The notes under the pieces were generated by a model that saw only the letters and a list, made by a program, of their open reading frames with translations, did not search any database and had not been told where the DNA came from. From contig JAJEKV010000109.1 of the NCBI GenBank assembly GCA_021234155.1, positions 2,088,764-2,152,763 of the forward strand: 64,000 nucleotides of DNA. Reading direction: 5' to 3'. A program made the translations under genes and the position numbers. Below, in pieces: positions 1 through 11,224 of this stretch (positions within the stretch are counted from its first letter, which is position 1; the number at the start of each line of letters is the position of its first letter). This stretch comes from Isoetes taiwanensis. Its lineage: Eukaryota; Streptophyta; Lycopodiopsida; Isoetales; Isoetaceae.

Positions 1-155
1 GCTTGATAAATTCGCCCAATCTTTGCTGAGATGGTTTGGAAATATCTCATCCTTGATTCAGCAATTGGTGGCGGTTCTCCTACATCTTCATTCATTTCCA
101 CTTTCTTTAATTGCTTCTTTACAGGTCCAGGATCTAGAGCGAAGGCTCTGATACC
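1..155 (-). mobile_element. 5' interior of a Copia-like LTR element, with primer binding site
   Basis: On the minus strand this is the sequence directly downstream of the LTR at 156-361. The complement of 144-155 reads TGGTATCAGAGC, the initiator-Met tRNA primer site of many plant LTR elements. It directly abuts the LTR end. Further inside, a minus frame stays open to the window edge (residues such as NEDVGEPPPIAESRMRYF). It could be the start of the coding part, but it is too short to assign to gag. The rest of the element lies left of the window. Confidence 0.6.
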
Positions 156-361
156 ATGATAAAATATAGAATGGTGGAATAGACTGGATTAGATTGGGAA
201 CAGCCCCCAACGTAGCATGTACAAATATAGTGGATGGACATGTCTATTCACCTAAAGACATGACTCTTTGCATGAGTAGGACTGCCACATCAGCGTGGCC
301 ACATGGCTCTTGCCATGTCAGCTATCTTGATCTATATGATCATATTTACATATTTCTAACA
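156..361 (-). mobile_element. Copia-type 5' LTR, inserted into another LTR
   Basis: On the minus strand this 206 bp piece starts TGTTAGAAATATG and ends in TTTTATCA, directly followed by a tRNA-Met primer site. TGTTAGAA starts, short length and an adjacent primer site are typical of plant Copia LTRs. The homologous LTR copy at 2432-5102 lacks this piece: there the sequence runs straight into AAGAATGAGCCC at 4551, as it does here at 361. So the Copia element inserted into the older LTR. The expected 5 bp target duplication is AGAAT (362-366); its left copy would lie outside the window. Confidence 0.65.
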
Positions 362-910
362 AGAATGAGCCCAAAAACCAGTTTCTTATCACCACCGGTT
401 TATTCTGCAAGATTTCCAATACATACACAAGCAATTCCCAAGCATGCATCAAATCCCCATGCACGAATTAGATCCCCACCTTAGTTTTTCAGATGGCTTA
501 CGCATAATCGATTTGATCATCATCTCCTTGCTTCAAGCTTCCTTCTCGACCTTTAAACTTCAAATCCATCTATGCCGCTTTGCATCCGAATTCGATTCTC
601 TTCTCTATTCCTCCCGCAATTCGGCCAGCTCTTCCTCCTCTTATATAAGATCAAATCTCCACGGCAACTATCCTGCTGCGAGCATTCCGCCAGATGCCCA
701 TTCGGCATGCTAGGGTGCCGATTTTGCACGGCTTCCCTTAATCGGAGACAAATTGGGATGTCGCGGATATTAAGAACACATGCTATGATTTTGGTAGCCC
801 CGCTTTTATGGTGCTCACCAAATTCGAAATGCTAATATAGGACTACACAATATTTAGATAAGATAAGCTTGCTAAAATCATATCCCCAAGGTCACTAGGT
901 TCGTTTTACA
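362..910 (-). repeat. Part of the 3' LTR of a large minus-strand LTR element
   Basis: This 549 bp matches 4552-5102 almost base for base in the same orientation, with few substitutions and 1-3 bp indels. Read on the minus strand it starts TGTAAAACGAACC and is preceded by a purine tract, so it is the start of a 3' LTR. The remainder of this LTR would continue on the far side of the Copia insertion, outside the window. Confidence 0.75.
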
Positions 911-920
911 TTCTCCCCTT
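911..920 (-). other. Polypurine tract
   Basis: The minus strand reads AAGGGGAGAA directly before the LTR start TGTAAAACG. This is the expected place and composition of the plus-strand primer of an LTR retrotransposon, and it fixes the minus-strand orientation. Confidence 0.65.
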
Positions 921-2418
921 GTAAAATTCAACTCATGTCCTCATGAGTTACTTGAGGTACAACTGCTTGAATCACGGAAGATTAAGCTTTTGCCAACTCT
1001 TACCAGCCTCCGCTTATGTTCTGATGCAGTCCATTCAATTGCACATTTGCAATAGAACATGGTATTCCCAATACCCTTCCACATTATACCAAAACTTCCT
1101 TATAACCCATATAGGCTTAAGCTCTACTATTTCTGTCCAAATTGGTGTAGTGCCAACTTAATCTATCACATAGTCAAAATAACTAAGTGCATTTTGGAAG
1201 TAAACTTAACGTAGGAACATCTGCATAGGTTAATCTACTTTTTCTATTCAGGATAAAATAGCGCACTATGAAGTATTAACCCCACCATGACAAGGGAGAT
1301 ACTTTTCGACTAGATATATATTCATATGACACGCCTTGGGTAGCTAATCCAAAAGTGACAAAAACATAATCACATCCCCCCATTCTTGTATCTTAATATG
1401 GCTATATAACCCGCACAACAAATTAACCCCACCATTCCAAAGATCTTGGCCAACCATCACTAGCGTAATGTTCGATGGTGTAATCCCCGCCAAATACTTA
1501 ACTTCCTTCTATGGCTTGTCATCAACTAACATCCTTTCAATGTAATAACCGGTCCGGGGAGAGCACAATTATATGGCAACAATCTCAAGGTCCTTATCCT
1601 ATTAAATGTGAAACTTCACATCGTTATAGCATTTGATTCCACCTTAGCTTTGATCGCACCATATTTCCCTATGCAATCATATGTGCGGTCTTATCATGCA
1701 ATGGCTGCTCCCTACCGTGGATTCAGCATTTACAACATAGCCAATAGCGACATTTGTTTTATGTTAATACAAAATTTGCAACTACAATCATGCCATCCGG
1801 AAGCGTAAATATGTCAAATACGATCCAAGTATACTTAACCTCAGTCAAAGCTTGGCTCACAACTGCTTTGTTGTGACTTTTAGATCCAAATGTAGCCCAT
1901 CTGAAATCATCTCAAGAGATATAATTGGCCCAACAACAAGAAACTGTATATCAATATCACATAATTTTGCTTCCATTGTCCATATAAGAACCTCTCCTTG
2001 GCACTTACACACCTTTCACACGGTCTATTTTAAAGTAACATGGCAACGTGGTCCACCATTAGACAATCTACCAATTATAGAAATTTGTAGGAACATACCT
2101 TCACAATTATCATGGCCCGCTATTCATGCCTTGCATGAAAACATCCGTCTTAACATTTCACTCTATTTTCGGTAACTTTTGACCAAACTTCGCTCCTTGA
2201 TGAACTGCATTCTCACTAACTTTTCTAGCTTATATAGCACAGAATAATAATCAAAACTTAAGATACTATCAATCCCTTAAACCTATGCTCATTTCTTGTT
2301 CCTTTTAACTACATCTTAGTTGGTGCATTTACCAATCACCAAATCATTCTACTTCATAGTAGAACCTCTTTAGCTCTTAGCCCCTAATTCCCATGGCCCG
2401 AAGATGTCGGAACTTTCT
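921..2418 (-). mobile_element. Short interior of a minus-strand LTR element, no coding recognised
   Basis: This 1.5 kb lies between the polypurine tract at 911-920 and the primer site at 2419-2430. It is AT-rich. I find no gag, protease, reverse transcriptase or integrase motif on either strand, and the open frames are short. An LTR pair of about 2.7 kb around a 1.5 kb non-coding interior is the layout of a non-autonomous large retrotransposon derivative (LARD). A deletion derivative of a full element is equally possible. Confidence 0.55.
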
Positions 2419-2430
2419 GCTCTGATACCA
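2419..2430 (-). other. Primer binding site, tRNA-iMet type
   Basis: The complement reads TGGTATCAGAGC. It follows the LTR end GGTCCGTTTCA after one G. That arrangement is common in plant Ty3 elements whose LTRs start TGTAACG-like and end in a mirrored CGTTTCA-like sequence. Confidence 0.75.
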
Positions 2431-2431
2431 C

Positions 2432-5102
2432 TGAAACGGACCTAACCCCTTGGCCTAGGCCGTTGCACCAACACGTTTAACATCTAAGTTAAACATACAC
2501 GAGACTTATATACATGCTCAATAAAGTATAGTCCCATTGATCAGATAATTACATACAAGACCAAACTCCTCTGAGTCTTGGCATACTACAACTCCTTTAG
2601 CTCAACAAGTCCTCCTTATAAGTCACCAAGACGACTCACGGAAAACGCCTCACTGTCGCACCCCCATCCCTAGACTCTCCATCCAATCTTGCATTCTCTC
2701 ATTTCGGGGCGTACCATCTTAAACATACACAAAACAACACGGGGGTTAGTCCACAAGGACTAAGTGGGGAGGAACATTTAGGGAGCATCCACAACATCAA
2801 CCACCGGGTAATCTACCATAACCATCAAAGATAAGAACAACAACAATTTTACACTCGCTCCCACTCATTGCATTAGTTAGAACTCAGGCTACAAGCATGT
2901 TTACATTCACATCAATCTTACGTATGTATGCACATATGCCAAAAGCGTAATCCTTGGGTTGCGACCCCAAGGAGACCACTCTCCATCCGCATGCGTGCAA
3001 AGCTAAACTCATCCAACGGGCCATCGCCGGATCGGAGTCTACACGGCCACCCCACCCCTCCGAAGGTGGGCCGCAAATGCAACATGCCATCCGTCTAGCC
3101 ATCTAGAACGGATCGCGGAGTCTCCGCAGCCATTCCACCCCTCCGAAGATGGTCCGTTTGCAATGCAAGATGCAACATCATCCATCATGACCTTACAAGA
3201 TAGAATATCACCAATAACCTTACAGGTTGATACAATACGAGATATCATAGAATCCTCATGCATCTTACTTCCAAGAACAACCATAGAGCAATGCAACACA
3301 ATAAGGTTCATACCAAGATATTTCATATCCAAGTGACAACACGTCATTGCACATCTCAAGCAAGAACAGGAACTCCCTAAACATATAAGCAGCCATAACT
3401 TTCAAGTAATATCTTAAAAAGGTTCATAAGAGCCTTCATGCTCAATGCATATACCAGCTATCTAGGCGCACAAATAAACACATGCCACAATGGCCAGCAT
3501 ACAGGTCAAGACAGATAGATAGGTTATCAACAATGGCATGGAGATACATACACAACGAGCCATTCGTTAGCTCAACTTGTTTACTTTGCTAGACACATGC
3601 TTTCTACTAAGCTTATAAGGTTCCATGGTCAACTATGCCCAGGAGCTTCCATAAATTCCCTCAGGTCCTTCTTCCCCTAGGAGAAGTGGCGTTCAACATT
3701 ATTAGGTAATATAATTCAACTTAACTCCTTGGATCCTCACAAGTTCAAGCATAAATAAATCTATTCTTAGGTCGAGTTCATAAAAGATTCCCTTAGCACA
3801 TACCACAACCCCCGCACTTAGCTTTGCCTCGGTCTCCATGGTTCCATATAACATGATTTCAAGCAAAGGCCTCTATAACTAGGAAGCAATATTCAAGTAT
3901 GGTCCAAACCTTAAAGTTAATACTACTTTAATGCTTTAATATAAATGTATGGGGATCTGGGGACTTTGGTATCCCCCGAGACAATTGCAACAACAGTCAC
4001 GCGGCGTGCCGGGCTTTTTACAAATCCGTTAAGCATTGGTTGCATCATGCTTAGCTCTATCACAAAGGCATCAAATTCTAACTGGCATCAACAATTTGAG
4101 AGCAAGAATCGGATTATAACCCAAAGCGAGCCTATCTCACGGATCGGTTCTGAGATCCGTGAATCGGATTATGGCACATGACCCAAACTAGCCAGATGGA
4201 ATCGGTTTCATCCCAAAGGCGGATTCTGGACAAGAATTTGGATCCGCAATTTCCTTTTGGCAAGATGGCAACAAATAGGCCCACGCTTTTCGGATCTGGA
4301 GGAGGCTGGGTTCGGGGCTTGGCCCAATCATGATTCTGCTATTCACCAATGAGACTAAGCTCTAACACAAGGAAAATGACTTGACAGAAAACAAAGGCGC
4401 TTACAAAACATAAGCATTCACAGGGAAATCGAGGAGGCAAAATCCGAATCAAGACTCGAATCCTTCCAATCGCTTTTGCAGAGAAGATCACACAATCCAA
4501 ATCGGATTATACCATGAGGCCCGGGGTTTCCATAGAATCGAATTGGGTTTAAGAATGAGCCCAAAACCAGTTTCTTATCACCACCGGTTTATTCCGCAAG
4601 ATTTCCAATACATACACAAGCAATTCCCAAGCATGCATCAAATCCCCATGCACGAATTAGATCCCCACCTTAGTTTTTTAGATGGCTTACGCTTACAATC
4701 GATTTGATCATCATCTCCTTGCTTCAAGCTTCCTTCTCGACCTTTAAACTTCAAATCCATCTATGCCGCTTTGCATCCGGCTTCGATTCTCTTCTCTATT
4801 CCTCCCGCAATTGACGGCCAGCTCTTCCTCCTCTTATATAAGATCAAATCTCCACCGGCAACTATCCTGCCGCGAGCATTCCGCCGGATGCCCATTCGGC
4901 ATGCTAGGGTGCCGATTTTGCACGGCTTCCTTAATCGGGCAAATTGGGATGTCGCGGATATTACATGGCACATGCTATGATTTTTGGTAGCCCCGCTTTT
5001 ATGGTGCTCACCAAATTCGAAATGCTAATATAGGACTACACAATATTTAGATAAGATAAGCTTGCTAAAAATCATATCCCCAAGGTCACTAGGTTAGTTA
5101 CA
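2432..5102 (-). mobile_element. 5' LTR (2.67 kb) of the minus-strand LTR element
   Basis: On the minus strand it begins TGTAACTAACC (5102 leftward) and ends GGTCCGTTTCA at 2432, followed by the tRNA-Met primer site. Its last 551 bp on the plus strand (4552-5102) match 362-910. The match shows the two are an LTR pair and fixes the right end. No ORF inside has recognisable coding content. A run of GAATCGGATTAT-like sequence around 4100-4510 is repetitive in feel but unassigned. The right target duplication would be ACTAC (5103-5107); its partner is off-window. Confidence 0.65.
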
Positions 5103-6200
5103 ACTACCATGGCCACCGAGGCGCGGTACGCTCTTGCTTGACGGCCGGACACGGCACCGGGATCTTGAGGTAAGATCGGCCGCGGCAAGCCCGGCCCTCG
5201 GCCCGTGTCTTTGGGGGCTCGAGCATGCTCGCTACTCGAGCACTGGGCTCCGGGGGTTGCGGGCAACCATCCACGCAGCAGGGCCGGGGGTCTCCCTACC
5301 CAGGTTCATAGTCAGTGCGGCCGGTGCAAGCGGGAGATGGCCAAGCGGCCGGCCCCCACAAGAGCTGTGCTCCTGACTTCCACAGGGGCGAGAATGCGGC
5401 TCGGACCACTACCCGCCCACGGCCTCCCGCGCCCGGCGGCCACGCCCCGCGACTGCTTGCTGCCCCGCCCTCCGGCCACTCCACGCCATCCCGGCCACAC
5501 TCCGGCCACTCCACGCCATCCCGGCCACCACCACCACCCCCAAGCCACGGGACCCGGCCCTAAGCCCACCTTTGACCCGGAGCCCGCGAGAACTCGGGGA
5601 GCCTTGGCGGAGAGGCCTGTCTGGTAGTTCGAGGCATGCCAGAACAGCAGGGGGAGAGTCTCGCCCACAACATCCGAACACACATTCTCGATCGGATGAC
5701 ATTCCCGGGGCCAGTTCACATTTCTCGAGCAGCCCGTCATGGGGCTCAGCGCCCGGGTCGTGACCGCATTGTCATATTCACGGTTGCGGATGCACAGGTG
5801 CGTGATGCCATATTGCGCCCGAGGGCGGATCTTTGAAGGGACATCCACATGCGTGGGCCCAAGGGACCTCACACCCGTGCAACGGGAGGCATTGAGGCGG
5901 GGGCTTGTCGGGGTCGGAGGCATTAGCCACCGGGGGTGCAGCGGGATTGGTTGGCCCGGGATGCACATTTTTCGACGACACACTCACTGCTGCTGCGACC
6001 CGGCCCAACCGAAGGCTGCCCCACCTTACGCTTCTCCTACCACGGCCCCCCCTTCTCCTGCTCCTACTCCTGCTCCCTCACGGCCCACGCCCTCTCAGCC
6101 ACATGCTGCCTCCCCTCCATCTACTTCTCACCCAGCCTCTGCTTCCCGTCCTCCCCCTGCGACTCAGGCTGCGCATACCATCCCTACTGACAAATAGGAA
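5103..6200 (+). pseudogene. LINE ORF1-like, proline-rich region
   Basis: This region precedes the endonuclease. The longest meaningful frame (about 5739-6197) includes PRDLTPVQREALRRG and then a tail of about 60 residues rich in proline, serine and alanine that runs into the endonuclease start. The early part (5205-5627) is arginine and proline rich. I see no zinc knuckle or RNA-recognition motif. The call rests mainly on position ahead of the endonuclease. Confidence 0.4.
5474..5537 (+). repeat. Short tandem repeat, about 35 bp x 2
   Basis: The block CCGGCCACTCCACGCCATCC recurs twice in tandem, each followed by CGGCCAC. It sits inside the proline-rich part of the LINE and encodes Pro/Arg/His-rich sequence there. 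Confidence 0.7.
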
Positions 6201-7900
6201 TTGTGTCTCCGGGTGGTCTCATGGAATTGTCGAGGCTTCCCTTGGCAGAAGGGGGACAGTCTGAACTCCGTGGCAGCCGATATGGATCTCATCTTTCTCA
6301 TGGAGACATGGGAGCATGCTGGGCACAGGCTACCTGATCTGCCGGGTTACCAACATTCATGGAATAAATTACTACTCCTATATTTTAGTGTAGCCAAAAT
6401 AGGTTTAGCTAAACTACCTTCAAATTGGGGCTAGAAGTTTCTAACACTTGGCTAAACTAAATGGTTTTTCTCCATCACAGTTTCTTGCTTTTGGCTAAAC
6501 TTTTACAAAATGGAAAGCCAAATATTAGCCATCATGCTATAATAATTTTAAAAAATTCAAGCATTTTGGCAAAGACATTGAATTTATTGTAAATACATAA
6601 ATCAAGACACAAACATACATGAACATGTTCAAAAACCTAAAGAAAAGGGACTGCATTGTTCCTTTTCCTCTAATGCTTCAACTTTGTACTTAGAACAAGA
6701 AAGAAAGTGGAAAAAAAGAATACGTTGGTGTTGAATTTTGGGCTAATCTATCCATTTTTTCAAGCCCACTTTATCTTAGGTTTAGCTAATCGATGTCCTG
6801 ATGGATACGTCTGGAGGTAAAGGTTTGGCTATTCAACCTAAAAACTTGCTTGGGCGGCAAAAAAATTGGGCTAAAATTTTCTTTTTTTTGGGCATTTTTT
6901 CCATTTACTTTAGTCGTTTTTCTTGGTAAAACTGCTACAAAATAGCCATTTGGCTAATCTTAGCCGTTATTTTATTCCATGCCAACATTTCTCAGTCTTC
7001 AATACTTGTACATGACAGAGGGGTCATGGTGGAGTGGCTTTCTACTACCGGACAACCTTGGCACATTCGGTTACCCTCCAGAAGACAGACAGACACAACC
7101 GGTACTTGTGGGTTCGTGTGCATAATACCAGTGGCAACCCTCTTTTTCTGGCCGCCTGTTATTTCCCTCACGCAGACAGCACCTTCTATCGCAGCCACCC
7201 CGATGCGGATAGGATGGACCCTTATGTCGATCTATACGATGACATCTGGCCCGACACCGGCGGTTGGGTAGGGTCGTCCTTCTTGGAGATTTCAATGCGG
7301 ACGACGGAGTAGAGCAGCCCATGCGACTTGACCCCCTCGGCGGCGATGTCCTGCGGCTCGCCCAGCGAAGCAACACAGCCCAGGGTGGGATGACGGCGGT
7401 CACTTCGCTTTGGCATGAGCGGTTGCTCTGCTATGTGGCATTTTTGACTTGATAATTTGCAATGGCCTTTCCGCGGTGGCCGATTCACCATAAAGTGCAC
7501 ATGCAGACGGAGGACAATGTGGGGGAGGGTCTAGTGTGGTGGACTATGTGCTTTCGTAGTTGTGCAAGATATGCATCTCATCGGTCGTTTTGGTGGGCAC
7601 AGAGCAGTCGGGATGAGGAGGTCGACTCGGATCACCTCCCACTTTATTTGGACCTGGTTTGGCAAGCCGCCCGGAACCCCCACTGTGCCGCCCTCGCCCC
7701 TCGGTTGAGACTAGATTATGAGCGGGCGGGGACTACTGCCGAGATGCTCATGGGCGCCCTCCCGGTAATGCGAGACCTCCACACTAGGAGCGGCAGACGC
7801 ACCAGGGTGACCGCTATTACGGGATGCAGGGACGGTGTGCTGGCGGACCCCCCCGCGTCTCGCTTCGAGGTCAACAACATTCCAGCGTAACCGATGGTTT
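6201..7900 (+). pseudogene. LINE apurinic-type endonuclease domain, split by a MITE
   Basis: The enzyme family nicks target DNA to prime reverse transcription. The first part (6201-6357) reads VVSWNCRGFPW and later LIFLMETWEH, the usual N-terminal strands and catalytic Glu region. After the MITE the domain resumes at 6990. GDFNA (7285-7299) and SDHLPL (7627-7644) are the other hallmark motifs of the endonuclease/exonuclease/phosphatase fold. At least three frames are needed to follow it, so it is inactive. Confidence 0.75.
6350..6989. mobile_element. MITE with 11 bp inverted repeats and 8 bp target duplication
   Basis: The element spans 6358-6981 (624 bp). Its ends are perfect inverted repeats, CATGGAATAAA and TTTATTCCATG. 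The flanks are identical 8 bp direct repeats, CCAACATT at 6350-6357 and 6982-6989. Removing the element plus one flank rejoins the endonuclease coding of the LINE. The interior is AT-rich and has no ORF of note. An 8 bp duplication points to the hAT superfamily, though the terminal bases are not the commonest hAT ends. Confidence 0.85.
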
Positions 7901-8379
7901 GATGCGGAGTGTAAAACGCATAGCGGCAGCTCCGTCACGATACGGATCCGTGTACCCGCTTGCGAGCCACCACCACAATGATCGCATCCCATCCGGAAGG
8001 ACACAAAGGCGTGGTACCTTGCCGCATCGGGGAGATGTTGACTGCTGGACACTCATCCTCCCGAACCTTTTGGCCTTGAGTGCTTCAAGGCCAGCCCGAC
8101 CTTTACAGGGACATCACACCGGCGGTGGGAGCGGTACTTTGCGGCAGCGGCTCTATGACCCGCCAGGGGCAGCGTGCGCCCATACCCCCGGGGATGGCCC
8201 CATTGGTTCTCGTGGGCGAGGATGTTGAGGAGGGCACCGCAACGGCCGCTAATGGGAAGGCAATGACCTCGATGGTATCTGCCGAAGTTACTCAAATGGG
8301 CAGGCGGCCCGCTTGTGCCCAGTCCTCACTACCACTGTTCAACGAGCATTGCAGGGGAAGGTCTCCCCGACAATGGACC

Positions 8380-9400
8380 ACAAGCGGGGTTGTTCCCATT
8401 CACAAGGCGACCGACCCACCGTTGTCCGACCAATTACCCGGACGATCATGGTCGATTCGTGTTTGCCAAACTGCTGGGCGGCATTCTCGGCGGCATTGAC
8501 CGGCCCGCGTAGGCCAGATGTCGCGAGCCCTCACACAGGGGCTTTAGACCCGCCACTCAGCGATTGACCATATCTTTACACCGCGGGATCGATTGAAGGC
8601 GGTAGGAATCATCGGCAGGACTTGTATTCTGCTTTGTGGACTTCGCGAAGGCTTTTGATACGGTTCCAGCGTAAGGCGTGGGCTAGGCTACGCGTCAACT
8701 GGGGCTCCCACGCTGTGTCGAGAATGCCATATCTGTTGTATGAGAGTTGTTTTGGCGGGGATGCAGCCGACGAGCCAAGCATTCACCAAGAGTATCGGGG
8801 TCCAGCCAGGGGTTGCCCCCTCTCGCCAACACTTTTTGGCCTCTACATTGATCGATTAGAGCCCCGGCTTCTTGGGCATGGGGGATGGCATACGACTTTT
8901 TGCACCAGGTCATCCGCCACTCATCTATCTTGACGATGTTGGCCTGTGCCCCACCCCGAAAGCTATCGCGGTCTCACGGATGCCCTAGACACATTTTTGT
9001 CGGGCTTCTGATATCTTGGCGTCAATAACGGCCAAGACCGGGTGGTTCTCATATCCTCTTCACGTCACCCCATGCCTCCTGCGACTCACATATCGGGGGC
9101 GGCACTGTGGGCGTCACGCCCACCTACAAGTACCTAGGGGTGGAGTTCCCCTCCTCGCCTCTGGCGGGAGGCGTCTATCCGCTATGGTGACAAGCCAGGC
9201 CAGAAAGCGCTTTATGCCATGCGAACAAATCCACCGTGCGAGCTCTATGATTGGGGCCATCCCGGTCACATCTGTTCGCACGCGGTCGAACTTTGCCCTT
9301 TCATGCGGGTCGAGGTTTGGGGCCCTAGCCGCCTCTTTGGCGACACTGAATGACTTGGGCAGGTGCGAAGGCATTTTGGCACGGGCACTTGGGTGAAACC
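8380..9400 (+). pseudogene. LINE reverse transcriptase domain
   Basis: The domain opens with VPIHKATDPP-like sequence near 8393, the usual start of LINE reverse transcriptases. FVDFAKAFDT follows (about 8632-8663, first catalytic Asp), then GCPLSPTLFGLYIDRLEP (about 8811-8868), and YLDD (8926-8937, the catalytic Asp pair). Downstream, about 9114-9400 holds the thumb-like remainder with YKYLGVEF-like sequence. Motifs fall in different frames. The YLDD pair itself is intact at sequence level. Confidence 0.8.
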
Positions 9401-10334
9401 TTCATCCCCTATCGGTTACAACTGCGGAAACTGGATTCTTTACACCGCCGTTGGCCAGCCCTTGATAGACACATCGTCTATTTTGAGAAAGTGGTTACTA
9501 TGGGTGATGCTCAGCTCCCCGCATTACGGCTTACTTGTGGCCATGGGTCTCTGCTTGGCTTAGGCCCTGTTGGAGGGTAAAGAGATCGTGGTTCAGCGAT
9601 GGAAACTGCGGGAACCTGTGAGTCGCGTCGCGAGTGGGGCGCAGCGGCGATCGTGGCGGCACTGGGGAGTACCTAGGCAGCTTGTTTCCTTGGCAAGCTC
9701 ACGGGACCCCGGCCTCTAGAAAGCAGGTCAAATGGCCCATTACAAGGAGCACATCAACCCGTGTTAGCGGGGCCCACGGCTCTACCGTTCCCAACAGACC
9801 TTGAAAAGCGCTTTGAACTCATTGCCTCCATTCGCATACGGTGCCCACCATCTTCGCGCTCGAGGCGGGCGGTGGATTGGGGGAGCCCGCCGGGCCGGGC
9901 CTCTGTCGGTCTTTGTCAAGCGGGTGCCATTGAGGATGGAGTCTCACACTTTCCGGAGTTGCCCGGCGTTCGGTCGATCCGGGCGATACGGCTCCTTAGT
10001 ACGGCCGGACTTGCCCGTTGCATTTGTCCGATGAACACACCGTCGATGCGTGCCACGGGGTCGCATATCATTCGGGAGGCATCTTGGACCTGCGAGGTCA
10101 CCTTTGCCCCTTTGTTGCTGCCCGATTTAGGCGCTCACGGGTGTGGTGCATGACCAGATATATTTGGGTGTTTACGCATTTTATATGTTAGGGCGGTTTG
10201 TCGGCGGTGATTGCGCCACGGGTTTTCCCTCGAAAACCCTTTGGGGCGGGGTTTTTTAATCCGGCAAGAATCCGGGCTTTGCGCGTTTTGTATTGGGTCC
10301 CATAGACCGATTGGTCTCCGTGGACGATAAAAGT
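9401..10334 (+). pseudogene. LINE 3' part and 3' UTR
   Basis: This continues the GC-rich element between the reverse transcriptase and the tail. Short frames continue (for example 9761-10153), but no RNase H or cysteine motif could be recognised. From about 10150 the sequence reads as a 3' UTR, with G-rich and T-rich runs before the CTTC tail. Confidence 0.5.
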
Positions 10335-10360
10335 ACCTTCCTTCCTTCCTTCCTTCCTTT
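10335..10360 (+). repeat. CTTC microsatellite, LINE tail
   Basis: About six CTTC units end the GC-rich element. Some LINE clades end in a short tandem repeat instead of poly(A). Its place right after the 3' UTR makes it the likely 3' end. Confidence 0.75.
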
Positions 10361-11224
10361 CTCCCCCTGTTTTTAGATTTGGGGCATTCAGCAGCTCGAA
10401 TTTGTGTCCTTCTTATCTTGGATTTGCTGGTCTTGATTTGTAGGGCGAGCAAACAACAAGAGTGAGCTACAGCCAGATTGAGATAGTTCTCTGCAGATCC
10501 GATGAGGTTTAAAAGAAATAGCGATCCTTATGTGCGCTGGCTGGACTAGAGCCTGTTCCCTGAAGTCGTTTTCGGATTTGCACTCTTCTATTGCTTGTTT
10601 CTATTAATTTTTTATTTCAGATTGTTGATTGCATGTGGGTAGCATTGCAGATTCTAATTTCCCTCTGCAACTCGAATGTAGTGTGCATGTGATCTCTGAG
10701 CTGGCTGGAGCAGGGAGTTGTTTCTATTCTAAGTTCTGCCACGTGTATGCTGTGTAGACCCATGTGCATCAGACTATTGGGAGAAGATTTAAGATCCAAC
10801 GGCTCAAGATTTTTTGGATTTTTAAAACATGGGAGGAAATCATAAGGACCCAAATATTACAATACTTCTTAGGAAGCCTAATATAATATTTCTTTTATGC
10901 AATTGATCGTGCGTAAAGAATGCATCCACTCTTCAAGATTTTGTTTTATCAATGAGAATTTAGGAATTAGAAAATTCAAAAGACACAAGGAATTAAAAGG
11001 CATTCCAACCCTAAATTAATTTTCTCTATGCGCCTACTGCGTATGTTCCACACGTAAACGAGTAATGCCCGACATCACCGGGCATACATTTCTAGTAGAT
11101 TATTGATATGGTACTGTGAAAAAAAAAACACATGCCTAAGCATCTACAAACCCTTGTTCATATATGTCTAAAGACCACATTAAATTTAATAAAAATAAAT
11201 TGTGTGACATTCAAAGCCTTAAAA
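10361..11224. other. Non-coding interval with a CACTA-like end
   Basis: No convincing gene is seen. At 11066-11087 ATGCCCG and CGGGCAT form a small hairpin, followed by TTTCTAGTAG at 11089-11098. The complement of the last piece, CTACTAGAAA, is like the terminus of plant CACTA transposons (CACTACTAGAAA), but the outermost CA and a partner end are missing. It may be a truncated element. Confidence 0.35.

Larger units (their letters stand above)
5103..10360 (+). mobile_element. Decayed GC-rich non-LTR retrotransposon (LINE-like)
   Basis: This 5.3 kb block is far more GC-rich than its surroundings. In order it carries a proline-rich first part, an endonuclease domain (with GDFNA and SDHLPL), a reverse transcriptase (with FVDFAKAFDT and YLDD), and a run of CTTC repeats as a 3' tail. 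That order, with no LTRs, defines a LINE. Frames change every few hundred bases, so it is dead. The 5' end is set only by the neighbouring LTR end at 5102 and may lie further in. Reverse transcriptase motifs such as GCPLSPTLFGLYIDRLEP look unlike the common plant L1 lineage. The clade needs a tree. Confidence 0.75.

Noticed and set aside
2431-3362. Separate LTR element starting TGAAACGG
   Set aside because: First read as a second family, but the primer site at its left and the LTR start at 5102 make it one 2.67 kb LTR with 4552-5102.
5312-5983. 223-codon minus frame in the LINE
   Set aside because: It is antisense to the proline-rich part and its length follows from high GC content; it has no motif.
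7711-8052. Minus frames over the LINE
   Set aside because: Antisense to the endonuclease and reverse transcriptase; no independent support.
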